Assembly: GCF_000499845.2 (NCBI RefSeq)
Contig: NC_023749.2
Span: 10,735,298 to 10,799,297 of the forward strand
Direction: 5' to 3'
DNA from: Phaseolus vulgaris
Taxonomy: Eukaryota > Streptophyta > Magnoliopsida > Fabales > Fabaceae
DNA: 64,000 nt
Shown one piece after another: positions 1 through 12,869 of this stretch (position 1 is the stretch's first letter; each line of letters begins with the position of its first letter). A model generated the notes under the pieces. It searched no databases and was not told the DNA's origin. It worked only from the letters and a program-made list of their open reading frames with translations. The position numbers were made by a program, and so were the translations under genes.

Positions 1-456
1 AAAATATAACATAGCAGTGGAATCCTTGGTACAAAAACACCACCCCAGTTACCAAATTAATTCACTTAAGTGATAGATTGCAGTGTTTTCCAGGGAATTA
101 AGTTACCCTTTATATATAAATTGGGGTATTTCTGATTGCATGCTTTCCAACAGTTAAGTTTTCATCCATTTATATAATATAGATATATGTATATACACAG
201 ACATGCATTCTGATTAGGTCTGAGCTGAATTTCGCTTTTTGCTGGGTACCCAGAAGCGCTTTTTCTTTATTCCTGGCTCTTGTATCATCTCAGTATCTCG
301 ATCGATTAAAGAAATTAGAGAAAACCCGAATTGCCAAATTAGCTGGTGAAAGGCGTGGCGCAAGAGAAAGCTTAGAAGAGTATGGAAAGAAATAAAGAAA
401 TGGAAGAAAGAACGAAAGAGAGAGAGAGAGAGAGAGATAGAGGAAGAGATTTGTAC
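1..456 (-). other. 5' part of YABBY intron 1
   Basis: This stretch follows the donor site of the YABBY first exon and has no acceptor followed by the expected SVPY-type second-exon coding sequence. It is therefore the beginning of intron 1, which continues off the window. It contains a (GA/CT)n microsatellite at about 417-437, only some 20 bases inside the intron. Confidence 0.65.
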
Positions 457-528
457 CGCTAGAATGGTGTTGCAGAAGTTGCAGTGAACATAACAAACAC
501 GTTCCGTTGCCATCATTTCCATTGACAT
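457..528 (-). CDS. YABBY2-like transcription factor, first coding exon (partial gene)
   Basis: Read on the minus strand from the ATG at 528-526, the exon encodes 24 residues, MSMEMMATERVCYVHCNFC followed by NTILA, and then meets a GT donor at 456-455. This is the start of the N-terminal C2C2 zinc finger of YABBY proteins. The spacing CYVxCNFC with TILA after it is typical, and the ATERVCYVHC start is closest to the YABBY2 branch. Family knowledge: YABBYs are plant nuclear DNA-binding proteins that specify abaxial identity and growth of leaves and floral organs. The second zinc-finger half and the C-terminal HMG-like YABBY domain must lie beyond the left edge, since no second exon is visible in 1-456. 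The start is well supported because the homology begins at the first codons. Assignment to the family is firm; assignment to the YABBY2 branch is likely but unchecked. Confidence 0.85.
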
Positions 529-1000
529 TTTTTATCTATATGTGACTGTGTCCTTTGAGTGTGTGCTTGGTGGATTTATAGGCAGATCACGGGGGGAGAG
601 AATCACTTGGCTGAAAGAAAAGTGAACATGATCATCAACGATTTACAGAAGACGCGGAAGGAAGAGAAAATAAAAAAAATAAAAAAAAAACAAATAATTT
701 ATGTACTTATTGTTGTGTTATTTAAGAAGAGATAGAGAGAGAGAGTGTGTTTGGACATAGGTTAAGATGGGACTAGTGTGGTGTGGTCGGGGAAGTGGAG
801 TGGGGTTAGTGGCATTTGATTTAGGAAGAAAAGATGGATTATGGGAAATCTTGGTAGGCTGGGTTTGGAGTGTGCGCGTGTGAGTGACACGTGCGATGAG
901 AGAGTGGGTGTGAAGATGTGTTAAGTGTTATGATTGAGAGAATGAGTGGGTGGGAGTGACCCATGTCTAACTATACTGGCTTTCTGTAGCGGACGAGGGG
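529..1000 (-). promoter_or_regulatory. Probable YABBY promoter and 5' leader
   Basis: Upstream of the YABBY ATG on the minus strand there is a TATA-like box, CTATAAATC, around 573-581, roughly 50 bases before the ATG. CT-rich tracts at about 731-746 and a CACGTG core (ACACGTG around 888-894) lie further out. The region is less AT-rich than the DNA beyond 1000. The TATA position would give a very short leader, so the true transcription start could be further upstream. No site was tested experimentally. Confidence 0.45.
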
Positions 1001-2312
1001 GGCGAGATATTAATGCTTAGAAATTTGGAATGAATGTTTAGGGATGTGTTCCATACCAATAAACAATTCATAATTTTCATTCTTCCTCATCTAAACATAT
1101 AAAACATTCAAAAAACATTCAAAAAAACAACACATTCTTCATCCATAAATCAATTAGTTTCTTAGAGGAGATTAAGGTTGTTATGTGGGACTCAAGACTC
1201 AAACTCAAACTGAGTAGTCTAGTCTATGATCACAAACAATTCACATTTCATTTTACTTCTTTTCTTTTCAAAGACTTTTTTTCTACGTTTGTTGACGGTC
1301 ATAGATAGATAGATAGATACCTCTAACCAGCGTTTTTTAATTACTTCATTTAAACTAATAATTGTCTTTGTAGTTTTCAAAGAAACTTTTGCAAAAGTTA
1401 ACTGTTTAACTTTCTTTCTGTCTTATTGTATTTGTTACTTTTGGATTGTTTCTCCATTATTTGTTTCCGAATATAAAGAAAATACTCATTATTTTGAAAT
1501 TTGTGAATTCAGGTGAATAGAAAAAATATTACTAAAACGGAATGTTCACTAAAAACGAATAAGCAGAAAAATATTAGTAGAAGCATGGTTAATTAATCTT
1601 ATTTTTATCCATTTTGAAAAAGAATTAAAAAATAATAAATTTTTCATATAAAGCGGATGGAACAGGTTCATTAATTACGCTAAGACAAGGAATTATTAAG
1701 TGCACTTTGGAGGGTTTAAAAAAAAACATTCCGATGCATGAGAATTAAGAAGTTATGTATTTGAATGCATGATAAGTAATTAGATGATAGGTGAAGAAAG
1801 GTTTAAGCATGAGGTGGAAAAGACTATGGAAATAGCAAGTGCTGCAAAATAGCTTTTGTCCATTTTTGTTTCTGCTTATCTATGGCGGTGTACTGCATGT
1901 AAAGTGATTAGACATCTTCTTGTACACATTCATCTCATGTATTTCCCCGTGAAACTCTCCACGTGGAATTTATCACTACAATTAGAAATTTTTATTTATT
2001 CAATTCATTCATAAAATAAACCCTAATTATATTCAGATCCAAAACTAAACAAAGTGAACCTCTAGACGGGCATATAATCCAACACCAACATGTGCATTTG
2101 TCACCAATATAGGGTGACATGATTCAGAATAATCATGTCGTTAATATATTGATAACGAGTTTGATTTCCATGTCTATTTCTATCTTCAAATATTTGGTGA
2201 CTAGAACTCTTATTAGGAGATATTATTTTTTTAATAAATCTATTTTAAGAAATTATTTAATGAATGTTTTGTTAAGGAGAGTTCAAAAAAATATTTTTAA
2301 TAAATTTGTTTG
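1001..2312. other. AT-rich intergenic DNA
   Basis: No coding exon, transposon terminus or RNA gene was recognised. A short (GATA)n tract lies at about 1301-1319. The rest is simple AT-rich sequence. Confidence 0.5.
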
Positions 2313-2701
2313 CATTAATACTAAAAAAATATTAAATAAAAATCAATTTTATAGACAAAAAATATTAATTAAATTAGATACCATTTTAAAGACTAAATAT
2401 ATTATTGGTATCTAAAATAGTTTTTATTATCAATAAAATTTATAAAGTATCTTTTAAATTGGTATCTAATTAGCTATCAAGGTTTTAGCTACCAATTACT
2501 TTAAATTCTGGTTGGTATAAAAAAATCTGGTAGCTAATAAAATATTAATTTAACAACTATTTTATAAATTTTATTAATAATAGAAACTACTTTAGATATT
2601 AAAAAAATAGTCTCTAAAATAACATATAATTTAGTCAATATAGTAATTAAATATATTTTATCTCTAAAATTGATTTCTATTTAATAATTTTTGTGTAATA
2701 T
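2313..2701. mobile_element. Degenerate MITE related to the element at 7269-7646
   Basis: The right side (about 2660-2698) reads TCTCTAAAATTGATTTCTAT then TTAATAATTTTTGTGTAATA, which resembles the right end of the well-delimited MITE at 7269-7646. The left side holds the inverse, AAAATCAATTTTATAG, near 2338. The interior shares the ATTAGCTATCAAGGTTTTAG / TAGCTACCAA motifs. Neither terminus is intact and no target duplication is visible, so the borders are approximate. Confidence 0.5.
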
Positions 2702-2894
2702 TAAATTTTAACCATAACTTAAAATAATGTGATTTATGTGAAATTTCTTTTATTATTAAAAATTTATCAGAAAAAAAATTTAAATCTAAAGAAAAATTAT
2801 TTAAATTTATTTCATCTCAAAATTATGTCTTGATGAATTATTTCTTTCATGTAGAATCACACATATAAAAATTAACCTAAATCAGCTTAGCGGA

Positions 2895-2897
<3 letters not shown>

Positions 2898-2932
<35 letters not shown>
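2898..2932. repeat. (TA)n microsatellite
   Basis: About 17 uninterrupted TA units. Confidence 0.95.
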
Positions 2933-2934
<2 letters not shown>

Positions 2935-5739
2935 ATGCGCATTATAAATTAAAAATATAAAAATGTGTAAAAAAATGTACTAATTTTTTACCATTTTTCA
3001 TTGTATAAATTTTGTCATGTCTATTATCTTTATTTAAAAAGCATTATAGAAATAGTATTGCTGGATAAATTAATAATATAATTATATTTGTAGGTTTAGT
3101 TTTCACAGTATATAGACACTAAACTTTCCTTTTTTAGAAAATAGAAGTGAGGAACAAAATTGGAGCAACACATGCTTTCTTCCAAAAAGAGGATCTTGTA
3201 AAGATTAATAGAAAATTAAGTATAGGAAAGAAGACATGTGTTTGAAAATTATGGTGTGAGTTTGTGTTTGTGAGAAGAGTTAATTAACAGTGGACACAAA
3301 TATAGGTTAGAGGAATTTAGGGGTTTTTTCTAAATTTAGTTATAACTTGTAGCGACTTAAAAGTTGATGCCTGCGTTGTGTGTGTGCAAGACACGCTGCA
3401 TGTCCATCACCACATTACTCACTTTGTACAACTTCATATTCTTTCGCATTGTCTTTCATTGAACATCATTCATTATTCATTTATTCTCAACAAATTATTA
3501 CCAAATTATGCGTGCCAGCTGCTCGATAAAAAGACATCGTCTAGACACACAAGATTTTGCATAATTGATTAATTCTACCATACAACTTCTTATTTAGATG
3601 CTTCTGTTGAGGCTTGTACTCAAGTATCAAGCACAAAATAGTCATAAATTACATCTAAAAGATTAACTCTCCTTATCAAAAATTATGTTACGCATTAAAA
3701 AAATGTTTTAACTTAGTTTTGTTGAGTTTTTCTAGTTAACATATTAAGAGAATTCACGAGAAACTCAATGGGTATTTTTTATAAATGTTTTTTATCATTA
3801 CAATAAATATCACTTTAGCCATCAATATAAATCATGATCTATAGTATAAAATTATGGTTTAAATTTTAGACAACAACTTTTTATTCAATTTTGTTTATTA
3901 TAAAAGGATAAATAAAAAATAAGTACTCCAACTTTATTAAAAAAGCAAATTATGGATTTGCATAAGTCCAAAAAAAAACAAGCTTAGTCCCCCAACACAT
4001 TACAAATATTCCAAAACCACCCTCACAAGATTAACAGCAGAGACCCAACAACCAACAATAGAAGTATGGTGGAGAAAGATAATTTAGCACAAACTATGAA
4101 CAACGAAGCAACATCTCTCAAGAACTAAGCAAATTTGTGATTTAACAAGATTCACTAAGCCTGTTTTTAACCATTATAAGAAAGAATACTAGATGTGAAT
4201 CACGGAATATTAGCACACAAAATTTGTATTAAGAAGTTTGTGTCCCATTTTTTTTACTAACACACCAATTATGACTTGCAAAGATAGTGAGTTGCACCCA
4301 TTAATGATTTGTATTGTTCTTTGTTATGTGCTTAAACGATCATCACCACATTTCTATGCCCACCTCATGAAGCCCTAACCTATACAAATGCAACAAGAGG
4401 GCTAACAGTATGTGTTCCGCTGCCAGAATTCATTATTCAATTCAACCACCACACTTTCAACTTTACACAACCATTGTTGAGACATGTAAGGCACTTGCCT
4501 TGCCTTAATCAAAATACAATAAGGAAGTGTGAAAGGAATATTTTTATTTACAAAACCAAGTGTGACTTAAACTAATTAGACAATTGAGGGTATGATTTTT
4601 CCTCCCCTACTCCAGAGTGCTAATAATATTAATAATAATAAAAATATAAGATTAATATTAATATATAATTTGGATTTCAATTTTAGAACTAGATTTTGGT
4701 TTGGATTTCAATTTGTAAATCATGGGAAGATTGTAATTTATATTTGGGAAAATGTTGGAGAATAAAAATAAAGCACAACATATTTTGTACATCTGGAACC
4801 CCAAAGCATAATTTTTTAATTTTTATACTTTTAATTTTATTAATGGATTCTACAATTTAAAAAATGTGAGTTAAAAGAACCACATTTTAATAATCATTGT
4901 TTGTATTAAAGATATATTTAATTAAATATGGTTTAAAACATCTGTAATTAAAGACCAGATTTATATTATTTTAGGCCACACTTTTTTCATGTGGTTTATT
5001 TTTTTTTAAAAGATTTTGTCACAAAACTATGACTTAAACATCCATGACCTAAAAAATGTGGTTTATAGTGATTCATAAATCACATTTGTAAGTGTTGTTT
5101 TTTTCACTTTTAGGCCATATTTATATGCATGTGACCACAATTTTATTGTTTAGTTCACACACATTAAAGGCATCACTTAAAAAATTGGGTATAAATAATC
5201 AATAATTTTTTTGAATGTGCTCTTTGGTAGTCCTTAAATCACCCTAGTAAAAATGTTGTCTAAGTATGGGATAATTCATTGTTGCCTAAAGTCAAAATAG
5301 TGTAATGTATGCAAGGGCTAGTTCACTTCAAATGTCCTATTATATTGATCATATTCTTCTTTGTTGATAAAAAAATCAAGGAAAATCAATACTTAATTGG
5401 AGAGAATCAAATTCGATAAGTTATAAGCCAATTTCTACAAAATATTTGACGTCATCTTCAATCATAAACCTTAATGTTACTAGTTAAATCAATTTTTTTA
5501 TATGAGTTTACTCATGACAGATTTCAAATCTCCTCAACTAAGTACTAAGTCCCATCAATACTAACTCCCCCATAGTCTCGCTATGCTTCTTGGTTTGACT
5601 CCAACAGTTGGATATCATTCCCTTATTACCATCCACTCGTCACCCACTTGTGTGCCTGCATATCCATGGTACCTTGCACATATATATAGTTATAGAGTAG
5701 AAAGAGATGTGCATGTATATGAATCAAATTCTATCGACT
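2933..5739. other. AT-rich intergenic DNA with no recognisable gene
   Basis: No exon or clear transposon end was recognised. Between about 4840 and 5170 the words AAAATGTGG and CCACATTTT recur in both orientations around TAGGCCACA / ATGACCTAAAA, which suggests an eroded foldback element. No defined ends or target duplication were found. Confidence 0.4.
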
Positions 5740-6270
5740 TACCAAACCTTTAGTTCAATATTCGTTAAGACAAGTATTTTATGCACACCATTGGACATCG
5801 ACACCAATAAGAATATGAGAACCTAGACATAGGATGTTTGTCGACAATCCAAGCCTATACATTTAATTATGCCTTGATAAAGATCTGCTTCTTTTCCGCC
5901 CTTCCATCCTTAAAAATTACATGATTTCTCATCTTCTGTATGTTTCATACAACTACTAACCACATACTCTTCCATATTAGATTTCCTTTTTTGGTTGGGT
6001 TTTGTGATAAAAATAGTTTGAAATGTGGACCAGGTTTGCAATGCCGAACAATTTGGACTTTTATCCATACATATCCCACACCCCAATTACCACTCTACAC
6101 ATAAAAAAAAAGGTGCTCCATTGTTTCCTCAGCCTCACCACACATGACATACATAGGATTAGACATCAAGACATTTTTTGTATCGGTTTATCCCTAGTCG
6201 GAAGCCTATCTTGGAATACTCTCCAAGTAGCAAAATAATATTGTTGGTGATACTTTGATCTTCCAAAGGA
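5740..6270 (-). pseudogene. LINE reverse-transcriptase C-terminal fragment
   Basis: Translation of the minus strand in broken frames gives ATWRVFQDRLPTRDK, then MCGEAEETMEHLFF. These are the hallmark of the zf-RVT domain near the C-terminus of plant L1-like LINE ORF2 proteins. Frameshifts and stops are present throughout. Downstream sequence is compatible with the poorly conserved tail of the same domain. This is a dead, 5'-truncated copy with approximate ends. Confidence 0.6.
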
Positions 6271-7265
6271 CCTTATATATTTCTTGATTATCCCCAACAT
6301 TTATTTTAGAATTTTTCTAGTAGTGACTAATTGTTGCAACTTTTGGCCTTCACTAGTGTTGAGTTTTTTAAGTTGTTGTTTAGTTTGCTCTTTTTGTTAA
6401 TAGCTTTTCAGGGTTTTCAAATACGAGTGTTGGTAGATGAGGGAACTTTATATCTATTAGGTGATGTTCCTTTTGTTATCGGGTGTGTTGAGACCATAAG
6501 GTCTCATATGTTCATGAAACAACAGGTATAGGAGACCCTTGTGCTCTTAGGTTCTGTTTTGTATACGAATTGGAGTATCCCATAAATACTTCAATCAAAT
6601 TTTTAATTTCTACTGATAAAATAATTCAAATTCATGTATCTCTTTTTTTTTTCTCAACAAAGAATAAAATGAATTAACTGAAACATTTAAGATATATTTC
6701 AACCTTGTAAAAACAAATCAAGTTCTCAAAATAATTTTTGCAAGGCATGCACCCTAAAAAAAAAACTCCTGGAATTGAACTCCAAAAATACTGCCTACAC
6801 ACACAAACACTTTCTATTCCTAAAACCATTCATGTGTCCCTTTCTAAGCTTCTCAAATTTTCATGTTATATATACCCTATAAAATAAGGATGGGAGGGGT
6901 AACTAGCAAATGAAAAGATGTGTAAAATTACAAATATTTTATTGTCTATTCATATTATCTATCAGTGTTTAAGATTTTGCTTTAATTAATTAGACATAGT
7001 TGGAGGTAAGTAAAATTTGAGTAGATAATTAGAAATATATTTGATTACACGAAACATATAATTACAATAAACCTGGAGAGGGTGATGCCACAACATCCAG
7101 CTAGAAATGTTGCGTATATTACTCACGTAAGTAGAAAATGAGAGAATTGTCAATTGATGGGGAATTGATTGGACTATGTACCATATATCTAATACAATGA
7201 GGATAATTAAGGTTAATTTAAGATTTCATGATGATTAATCGTGATAAATATTTTTTCTGGTGTCA
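6271..7265. other. AT-rich intergenic DNA
   Basis: No gene seen. The sequence GAATTTTTCTAGTAGTG ending at 6326 looks like the right terminus of a CACTA-type element (inverse: CACTACTAGAAAAATTC), but no matching left end or 3-bp target duplication could be assigned. Confidence 0.35.
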
Positions 7266-7268
7266 AAT

Positions 7269-7646
7269 CACTACAAGAAAATCATGAGATAGAAATCAAT
7301 TTTAGATAAAAAAATAATTAGTTTCTATAATGACTAAATTATAAACTATTTTAGAGATTAATTTTATTTTATTTTTAAATTAGTTTCTATTATTATTAAA
7401 TAGTTTCTAAATTTGTACCTAATTAGCTACCAATATTTTAACTACAAATTATTTATATTCTAAATTTAGTAGCAAAAACTTTGATAGCTAATTAGATAAC
7501 AATTTAGAAACCATTTAACAATATAAACTAATTTAAAAACTAAATTTTTTTTTAATTGTTAAAATGGTCTCTAATTTAGTCACTAGCAACTAATTATTTT
7601 TTTTTATCTCTAAAATTGATTTCTATTTCATGATTTTCTTGTAATG
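7269..7646. mobile_element. CACTA-type MITE (non-autonomous)
   Basis: The left end reads CACTACAAGAAAATCATGAG and the right end TCATGATTTTCTTGTAATG, an inverted pair. The inverted similarity continues inward (AGAAATCAATTTTAGA on the left, TCTAAAATTGATTTCTAT on the right). It is flanked by the direct repeat AAT (7266-7268 and 7647-7649), matching the 3-bp target duplication of CACTA elements. The right terminus is TAATG instead of TAGTG. At 378 bp it has no coding capacity and could move only with a transposase supplied elsewhere. Confidence 0.88.
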
Positions 7647-7649
7647 AAT

Positions 7650-8719
7650 AAAAGAAAAAAAACATTATTTTGGTAAAATTGAAGTTAATCTTAATTAGTT
7701 TTACTCCATTTAATAACATTACTTCAATAATATCCTTCATTGAATTAATAATGCACTATCAATAAAAGAAATAATGTTAATTAATTTTTTAATTTACTTG
7801 ATTGTTTTTCTATATGTGAAATTGAAGAGTTCGAATCATCATATTGTAAGGAATAAACATTCCTTTACAAAATTGTGAATGCAAAAAACAGGTGTCACAA
7901 TATCAAATAATGATAACTTTATATATAGCAATTATAACTTAGTATAATTATGACAAAAAAAGGACACTAGTTGATCCGGACCCCCCTTTTTTATAGTACC
8001 TGTTCAAAGGGTTGCCGGTTTGTTAAAATTCAAGTATTTATTAAAAAAATTAACATTCAGTAATAATTCACATTTGAAAATCCATTTCTACCACTCAAAT
8101 AAATTTAACATATCTAACTCATGTTTTGTGAGTATTATCCTATGTGTTTCTTTTTAACAAATGTAAAGTATAGAAAAGTGATAATTGTAGAAAATTTTAA
8201 AGGAACGTCACCTTCATATTATATATTTGATTTATTAAAAATAACTTTTAGTATAAAATATGGTTTAGGAAAAGGAATAAAGGAAAGACAACATGCACTT
8301 GTCGAAACTACAAATGTGAAGAAGCACAAAGTAGGGATACGTATCGTACTAGCTACAACTAGCACCCCACCAATAATTTCCCCCCAAAATAATTGAGATA
8401 GCAAAATCTATATAATTGTTAAGTGGATCATCACTCAATCAAAAAATATTTAATGGTTCAGTTAATCTAAAACGTATTTAGTGTTTAAGAATTTTAATTT
8501 TCATTAATATTTATTTAAAAAATTAACATTAATATTGAATTAATCTTTTTGTTAATGTGTAGTCAAAATTATAAATTTAAAATCCATGTAAGTAGAATTA
8601 GGATTATTTTAAGGTTAATTGTATATTAAATTTTACCTTTTACAAGTGAAATTTGAGTATTTTTCTTAAAACATGGTGATTTTTCTGGTAAATATGTTAA
8701 TAACTCTAAAAGTAGTTTT
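7650..8719. other. AT-rich intergenic DNA
   Basis: No recognisable gene, RNA or element terminus. The short ORFs around 8121-8404 show no motif and have the base composition of the surrounding sequence. Confidence 0.5.
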
Positions 8720-10750
8720 TTCACCATGGATAATTCTATAAGATTTGTCACCAAAATTCAACGTATTCTTTCTTGTTATCATGGTTGTTTGTCTTTCAAT
8801 TATTTAAGAGTGTTTATCTTTGTTGGTGTTCCAAAGTGTCAATATCTTCAACCTTTTGCTGATAAAGTAAAATTGAAGCTAACATCTTGGAAAGATAAAT
8901 CTCTTAGCATGATGGGTCGAATTCAGTTGGTCAATACGGTGATTACTGAATGTCTAGCTTATAACTTTAATATGTATAAATGACATATTTCACTTCTTAA
9001 CCAAGTTGAGCAATGATGTCGAAATTTTATTTGGATTGGTGATATACTGAAGAAGAAAAAAAGTCATAGTCACTGTGAATTGGGATACAATTTGTTCTCC
9101 TCTCGAGAATGGAGGTTTGAAAATTATTAATCTTCGTCATGAAAATAATGCATATCTTCTTAAGCTTGTTGGAATTTTGCTTATAGCATCAGGACTTGGT
9201 CTTTGCTCTTGAAAGTCAGGGTTCTTAAATCAAAATATGAGTTTAGAATGGTTTATAGATCCTCATCTCTTTGGCCTGAAATTAAGTAGTTTTATTCTAC
9301 TATACTTGATTACACTTCTTGGACTGTTGATACATGTTCTTTTATTAATTTATGGAATGATAAATGGTGTTTTACTACTTCTTTAGCAAATATTGCAGGA
9401 TTATCTGATGGTGCTAGCATTTCGGATACAGTCTCTCAGTTTTGACAGTCTGTGATTGGAATATTCCCTTATCTTTGCAGCAGATGCCTCATTTTTTTAA
9501 TCATATCATGGTTAGGGAGGAACAGGATGTTCCTAATTGGATTCTATGAGTTTGGTTGTTTCTCTCTTAAATCGGCTAGGACTTTTTTTCTTGGAAATAA
9601 GAGTTCCCTGTGGTTGGGGTAAATTCATTTGGTCTTTATCTATTCCGCCTTCCAAAACTCAAGTACTCTGAAAAGTTTTTTATGGGCGGCTTCTTACAGA
9701 TCAACATATTCAGAATAAAGGTTTGCATATATTTTCTATGTGTACGCTTTGTGAAAAAACATGAAGAATCTATTCAACATTTTATTTTTTGAATGTTCTA
9801 ATGCTTTGCATATTTGGAGTTGGGTTCGACAGATCTTTCATACTTATCATTTCTCTAATAATGATGATCTTCTTTCTTTTATTAAGAGTGATGGTAGTCC
9901 TTTGATTAAATTGATTAAGCGATTAAGCTTGTTGTGGTAACTTTTTCTATTTGGATAATATAGCGTATGAGAAATTATGCTAGATTTCAGGATAAGATTG
10001 AGGTTTTTAGGGCTATATCAGTATTTAAAGATTAACTTGTTTAGTGGGAAAATCGTCTAAAGCTTCAATGAAGAATGATATGTTGGATTTCAATGTGATT
10101 AAGTATGTTGGTATTAATAATCATAGTGGTAAAGTTCTTCGTCCTCTTCCTATTAGATGAGAGTTTCTTTCACCCAGGTTGAGTTAAAATTAACATTGAT
10201 GGGGCTGCTAGGTGTATCCTTATCTTGCTACTTCTTGAGGTATTTTTCGTGGGAGTATGGGGGAATTTATTGGTGCTTTCTCTGCGTTTCTTGATGTTCA
10301 GACTGCTATGATTGCTGAGTTTTATGGAGTTACACATGCTATGGAAGAAGCTCAAAAGATGCAACTTATTAATGTCTGGCTTGAATGTGATTCTGTCTTG
10401 GTTTGTGTTGCGTTTACTGTTAGGACTAATTTTCCGTGAATACTTCGTAATCGATGGAATACTTGTCTTAATTATTGTGGAAAAATCAAGTTTAGGGTTA
10501 TTCATATTTTTCGTGAAGGGAATGTGTGCTGATAAGTTGGCTAATTTGAGATTTATTCATAGAAAATCATTTAATTGGTATAATAGGCTTCCATCTAGTC
10601 TGTTTTTAGAATTCTTTATGAATATGTATAATCTACCTATATATCGTTTTTGTTAACATATGGATTTTGGTATATTGCTCCCATATTTTTGTATTTTGTT
10701 TCTTTTTTTCTTTTTTTAATAATATTTTTTTCATGTGATGACAGATGATT
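8720..10750 (+). pseudogene. Decayed LINE: RT C-terminal part, zf-RVT region and RNase H domain
   Basis: Frame fragments show the region after the RT catalytic core: ADKVKLKLTSWKDKSLSMMG then RIQLVNTVI (about 8857-8950), typical of plant LINEs. The zf-RVT region follows (about 9600-9830), with many stops. From about 10188 an RNase H type domain is readable across two frames: VKINIDGAAR, AEFYGVTHAMEEA, LECDS, and then a late FREGNVCADKLANL. This order, with RNase H after RT, is a known plant LINE layout. The 5' half of ORF2, including the YADD core and the endonuclease, is missing. A T-rich tail around 10690-10735 may be the 3' end. No target duplication was identified. Confidence 0.75.
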
Positions 10751-11849
10751 GTTGTTACTTGAAGTGTCAGCTTAGCTCAGATGTCAAGTTGCATAGTATG
10801 TCTAACATGAAAGATTTTAAAAGTGAAAATTACTAAAGATAAAACATGTGTTTGATTAAATAAAACTAACGGAACTAAGAATTTTGTTATTTTCTTTTTA
10901 CTGTACTAAAAATTTAATATTTTTTATACTGAATTGACTATTTATCCAATAAAACATTATGTGAGAATATTTTTTACTACTGAAAAAATATAATTTATAA
11001 TTAGGAATGAGAAATGAATTCATGTTGGATTGTGGATAACCATTCTAATTTTGATAGTTCATATAAAATAGGTATGGATACTGGTATGGATAATGTCCAA
11101 TTTCTTAAAAATGGGTACGAAGAAATGAGTATATACACCAAATTTATATTATTTTTTTCTATGACACACATTTGATTTTTATTTTTATTTTTATGATTAC
11201 TAACATTTATTCAATTGTTATTTAATATTTTGATTTAATATTTATATAATTATAATTTTTTTTTAATATTTGACATTGAAGATAAGAGAATGTATATTAT
11301 TTTATCATTGAATTATTGATAGTACTATGTATCCTTTATTATGATTTTTTTTTCTAAAAAAATATTTAATTAATATTTAGAATAATTAGGAGTGAGTATA
11401 AGTATATTCATTATTCTTACTCGTTAGTTGTGGGAATGAGAATAGAGAGTAAAACTTGCATCCCTAATTTTCATCCTTATTTATAATAAACTTATTACAT
11501 TGATTTGCGAGTAATTATTATGAAAAATATATTATGATAAATTATATGAATAAAATACCATATATTACCTATTAAATTCTTACTCTTACTTGAGATAGTA
11601 CGTAAATTTCTTTAAATATATTATATAAATCGATCTATTTTATATAAATTGATGTTTTCCTAATTATATATTACAAATTGGATTAATATTTATTTAATGT
11701 GAGATTTATAACACTTTCAATAAATCTTGTTAAGATAAATTTTGGTACCATATTAGAAAGTTAATTTATGTTTATCTTAATCTTGTAAAATTCACTTATA
11801 AAATAAAATTTGTCTTTACTTCTATATATGCATTGCCTACATAAAAAAA
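10751..11849. other. AT-rich intergenic DNA with a diverged legume-type repeat
   Basis: No gene seen. Around 11640-11830 the wording (GGTACCATATTAGAAAG, TTAATTTATG, CTTGTAAAATTCACTTATAA) resembles a strongly diverged copy of the repeat seen at 37600-37960 and in the palindrome at 56126-56279. Confidence 0.4.
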
Positions 11850-12700
11850 ATCATAAGTAGAGACAAAAATTCGTAGGTAATTAGAAATTATCCATGGGTC
11901 AAAATCCATAAGTAATCCAGACATAGATAAATTTCCTAAAAAAAATTATTTGTTGGTAAAATTTTATTATTTAGTATTAGTTGATAAAAATAATAATATT
12001 TTAAATAATAATAAAAATATTCATAAAAATATTATTATTAATAATATTATAAAAATGGTTGAAAATAATAATAATATTAGTAATAGTAAAATAATAACAA
12101 TAATACTAATAATATTAATAATGACAATATTATTATTATTATTACTATTAATAATATTTATAATAAAAAAAAAGTAATATTATTATTAATAATATTAATA
12201 ACTACAATAGAAATAAAAATAAAAATATTATTATTATTAATAATAATAAAATTATTAATATTATTTGCAGATACAGATAGAATCTCAGAGATAATTTACT
12301 TATGGATCTTTATATTAATATTATCCACATATATAACATATATAAGTTCGGAGATAAATTTACCTAAAGATATATATTAGTGTGTAATATTAATAAGAAT
12401 AAAAATAATATTAATAATTGTATTAATAATATTAATATTAATAATAATATTTGTATTATTAATATTAATATTAATAATAATAGTTGTATTATTAATATTA
12501 ATAATATAAATAATAATATTATTGTTGTTATTATTATTAATATTATTAATAATTTATATATAATGTTGAATTTATATATATATATAATCTACTTACAAAT
12601 TTGTATTTATAGATTATTTTTATCTATAAATATATATTGAATTTACCAACAGAAATAATATTTAGATATAATATTGACGGATAAATATAGTGAACAATAT
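11850..12700. mobile_element. AT-rich CACTA-like relic, same family as 38880-40390
   Basis: A core made almost entirely of AAT/ATT and AATATT words (about 11980-12560) is flanked by sequence with AATTCGTAGGTAATTAG and CCATAAGTAATCC words, as in CACTA subterminal regions. The stretch TTTATATATAATGTTGAATTT at about 12553-12573 is nearly repeated at about 40327-40347 in the second family member. Neither end is clean. ORFs made of Asn and Ile here are products of the triplet repeat and not genes. Confidence 0.45.
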
Positions 12701-12869
12701 CAATTTGTAATATTAAATTTACTTCTATATTTGTATTTTTAATGTAATAATCAATGAATAATTTTAAAATTTTTTGTATTTATAATATATATATATTCTG
12801 ATTATAATGAAAAATTATGATTTGATAACTGGATGTTATGTATAATTTTTAATGTGATGGGTTTTAAAA

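Noticed and set aside
6331..6531. 66-codon hydrophobic ORF
   Set aside because: No initiation or splice context, no recognisable family, and composition equals the surrounding DNA.
11950..12640. Asn/Ile-rich ORFs of 75 and 86 codons
   Set aside because: They are produced by AAT/ATT low-complexity sequence and have no domain.
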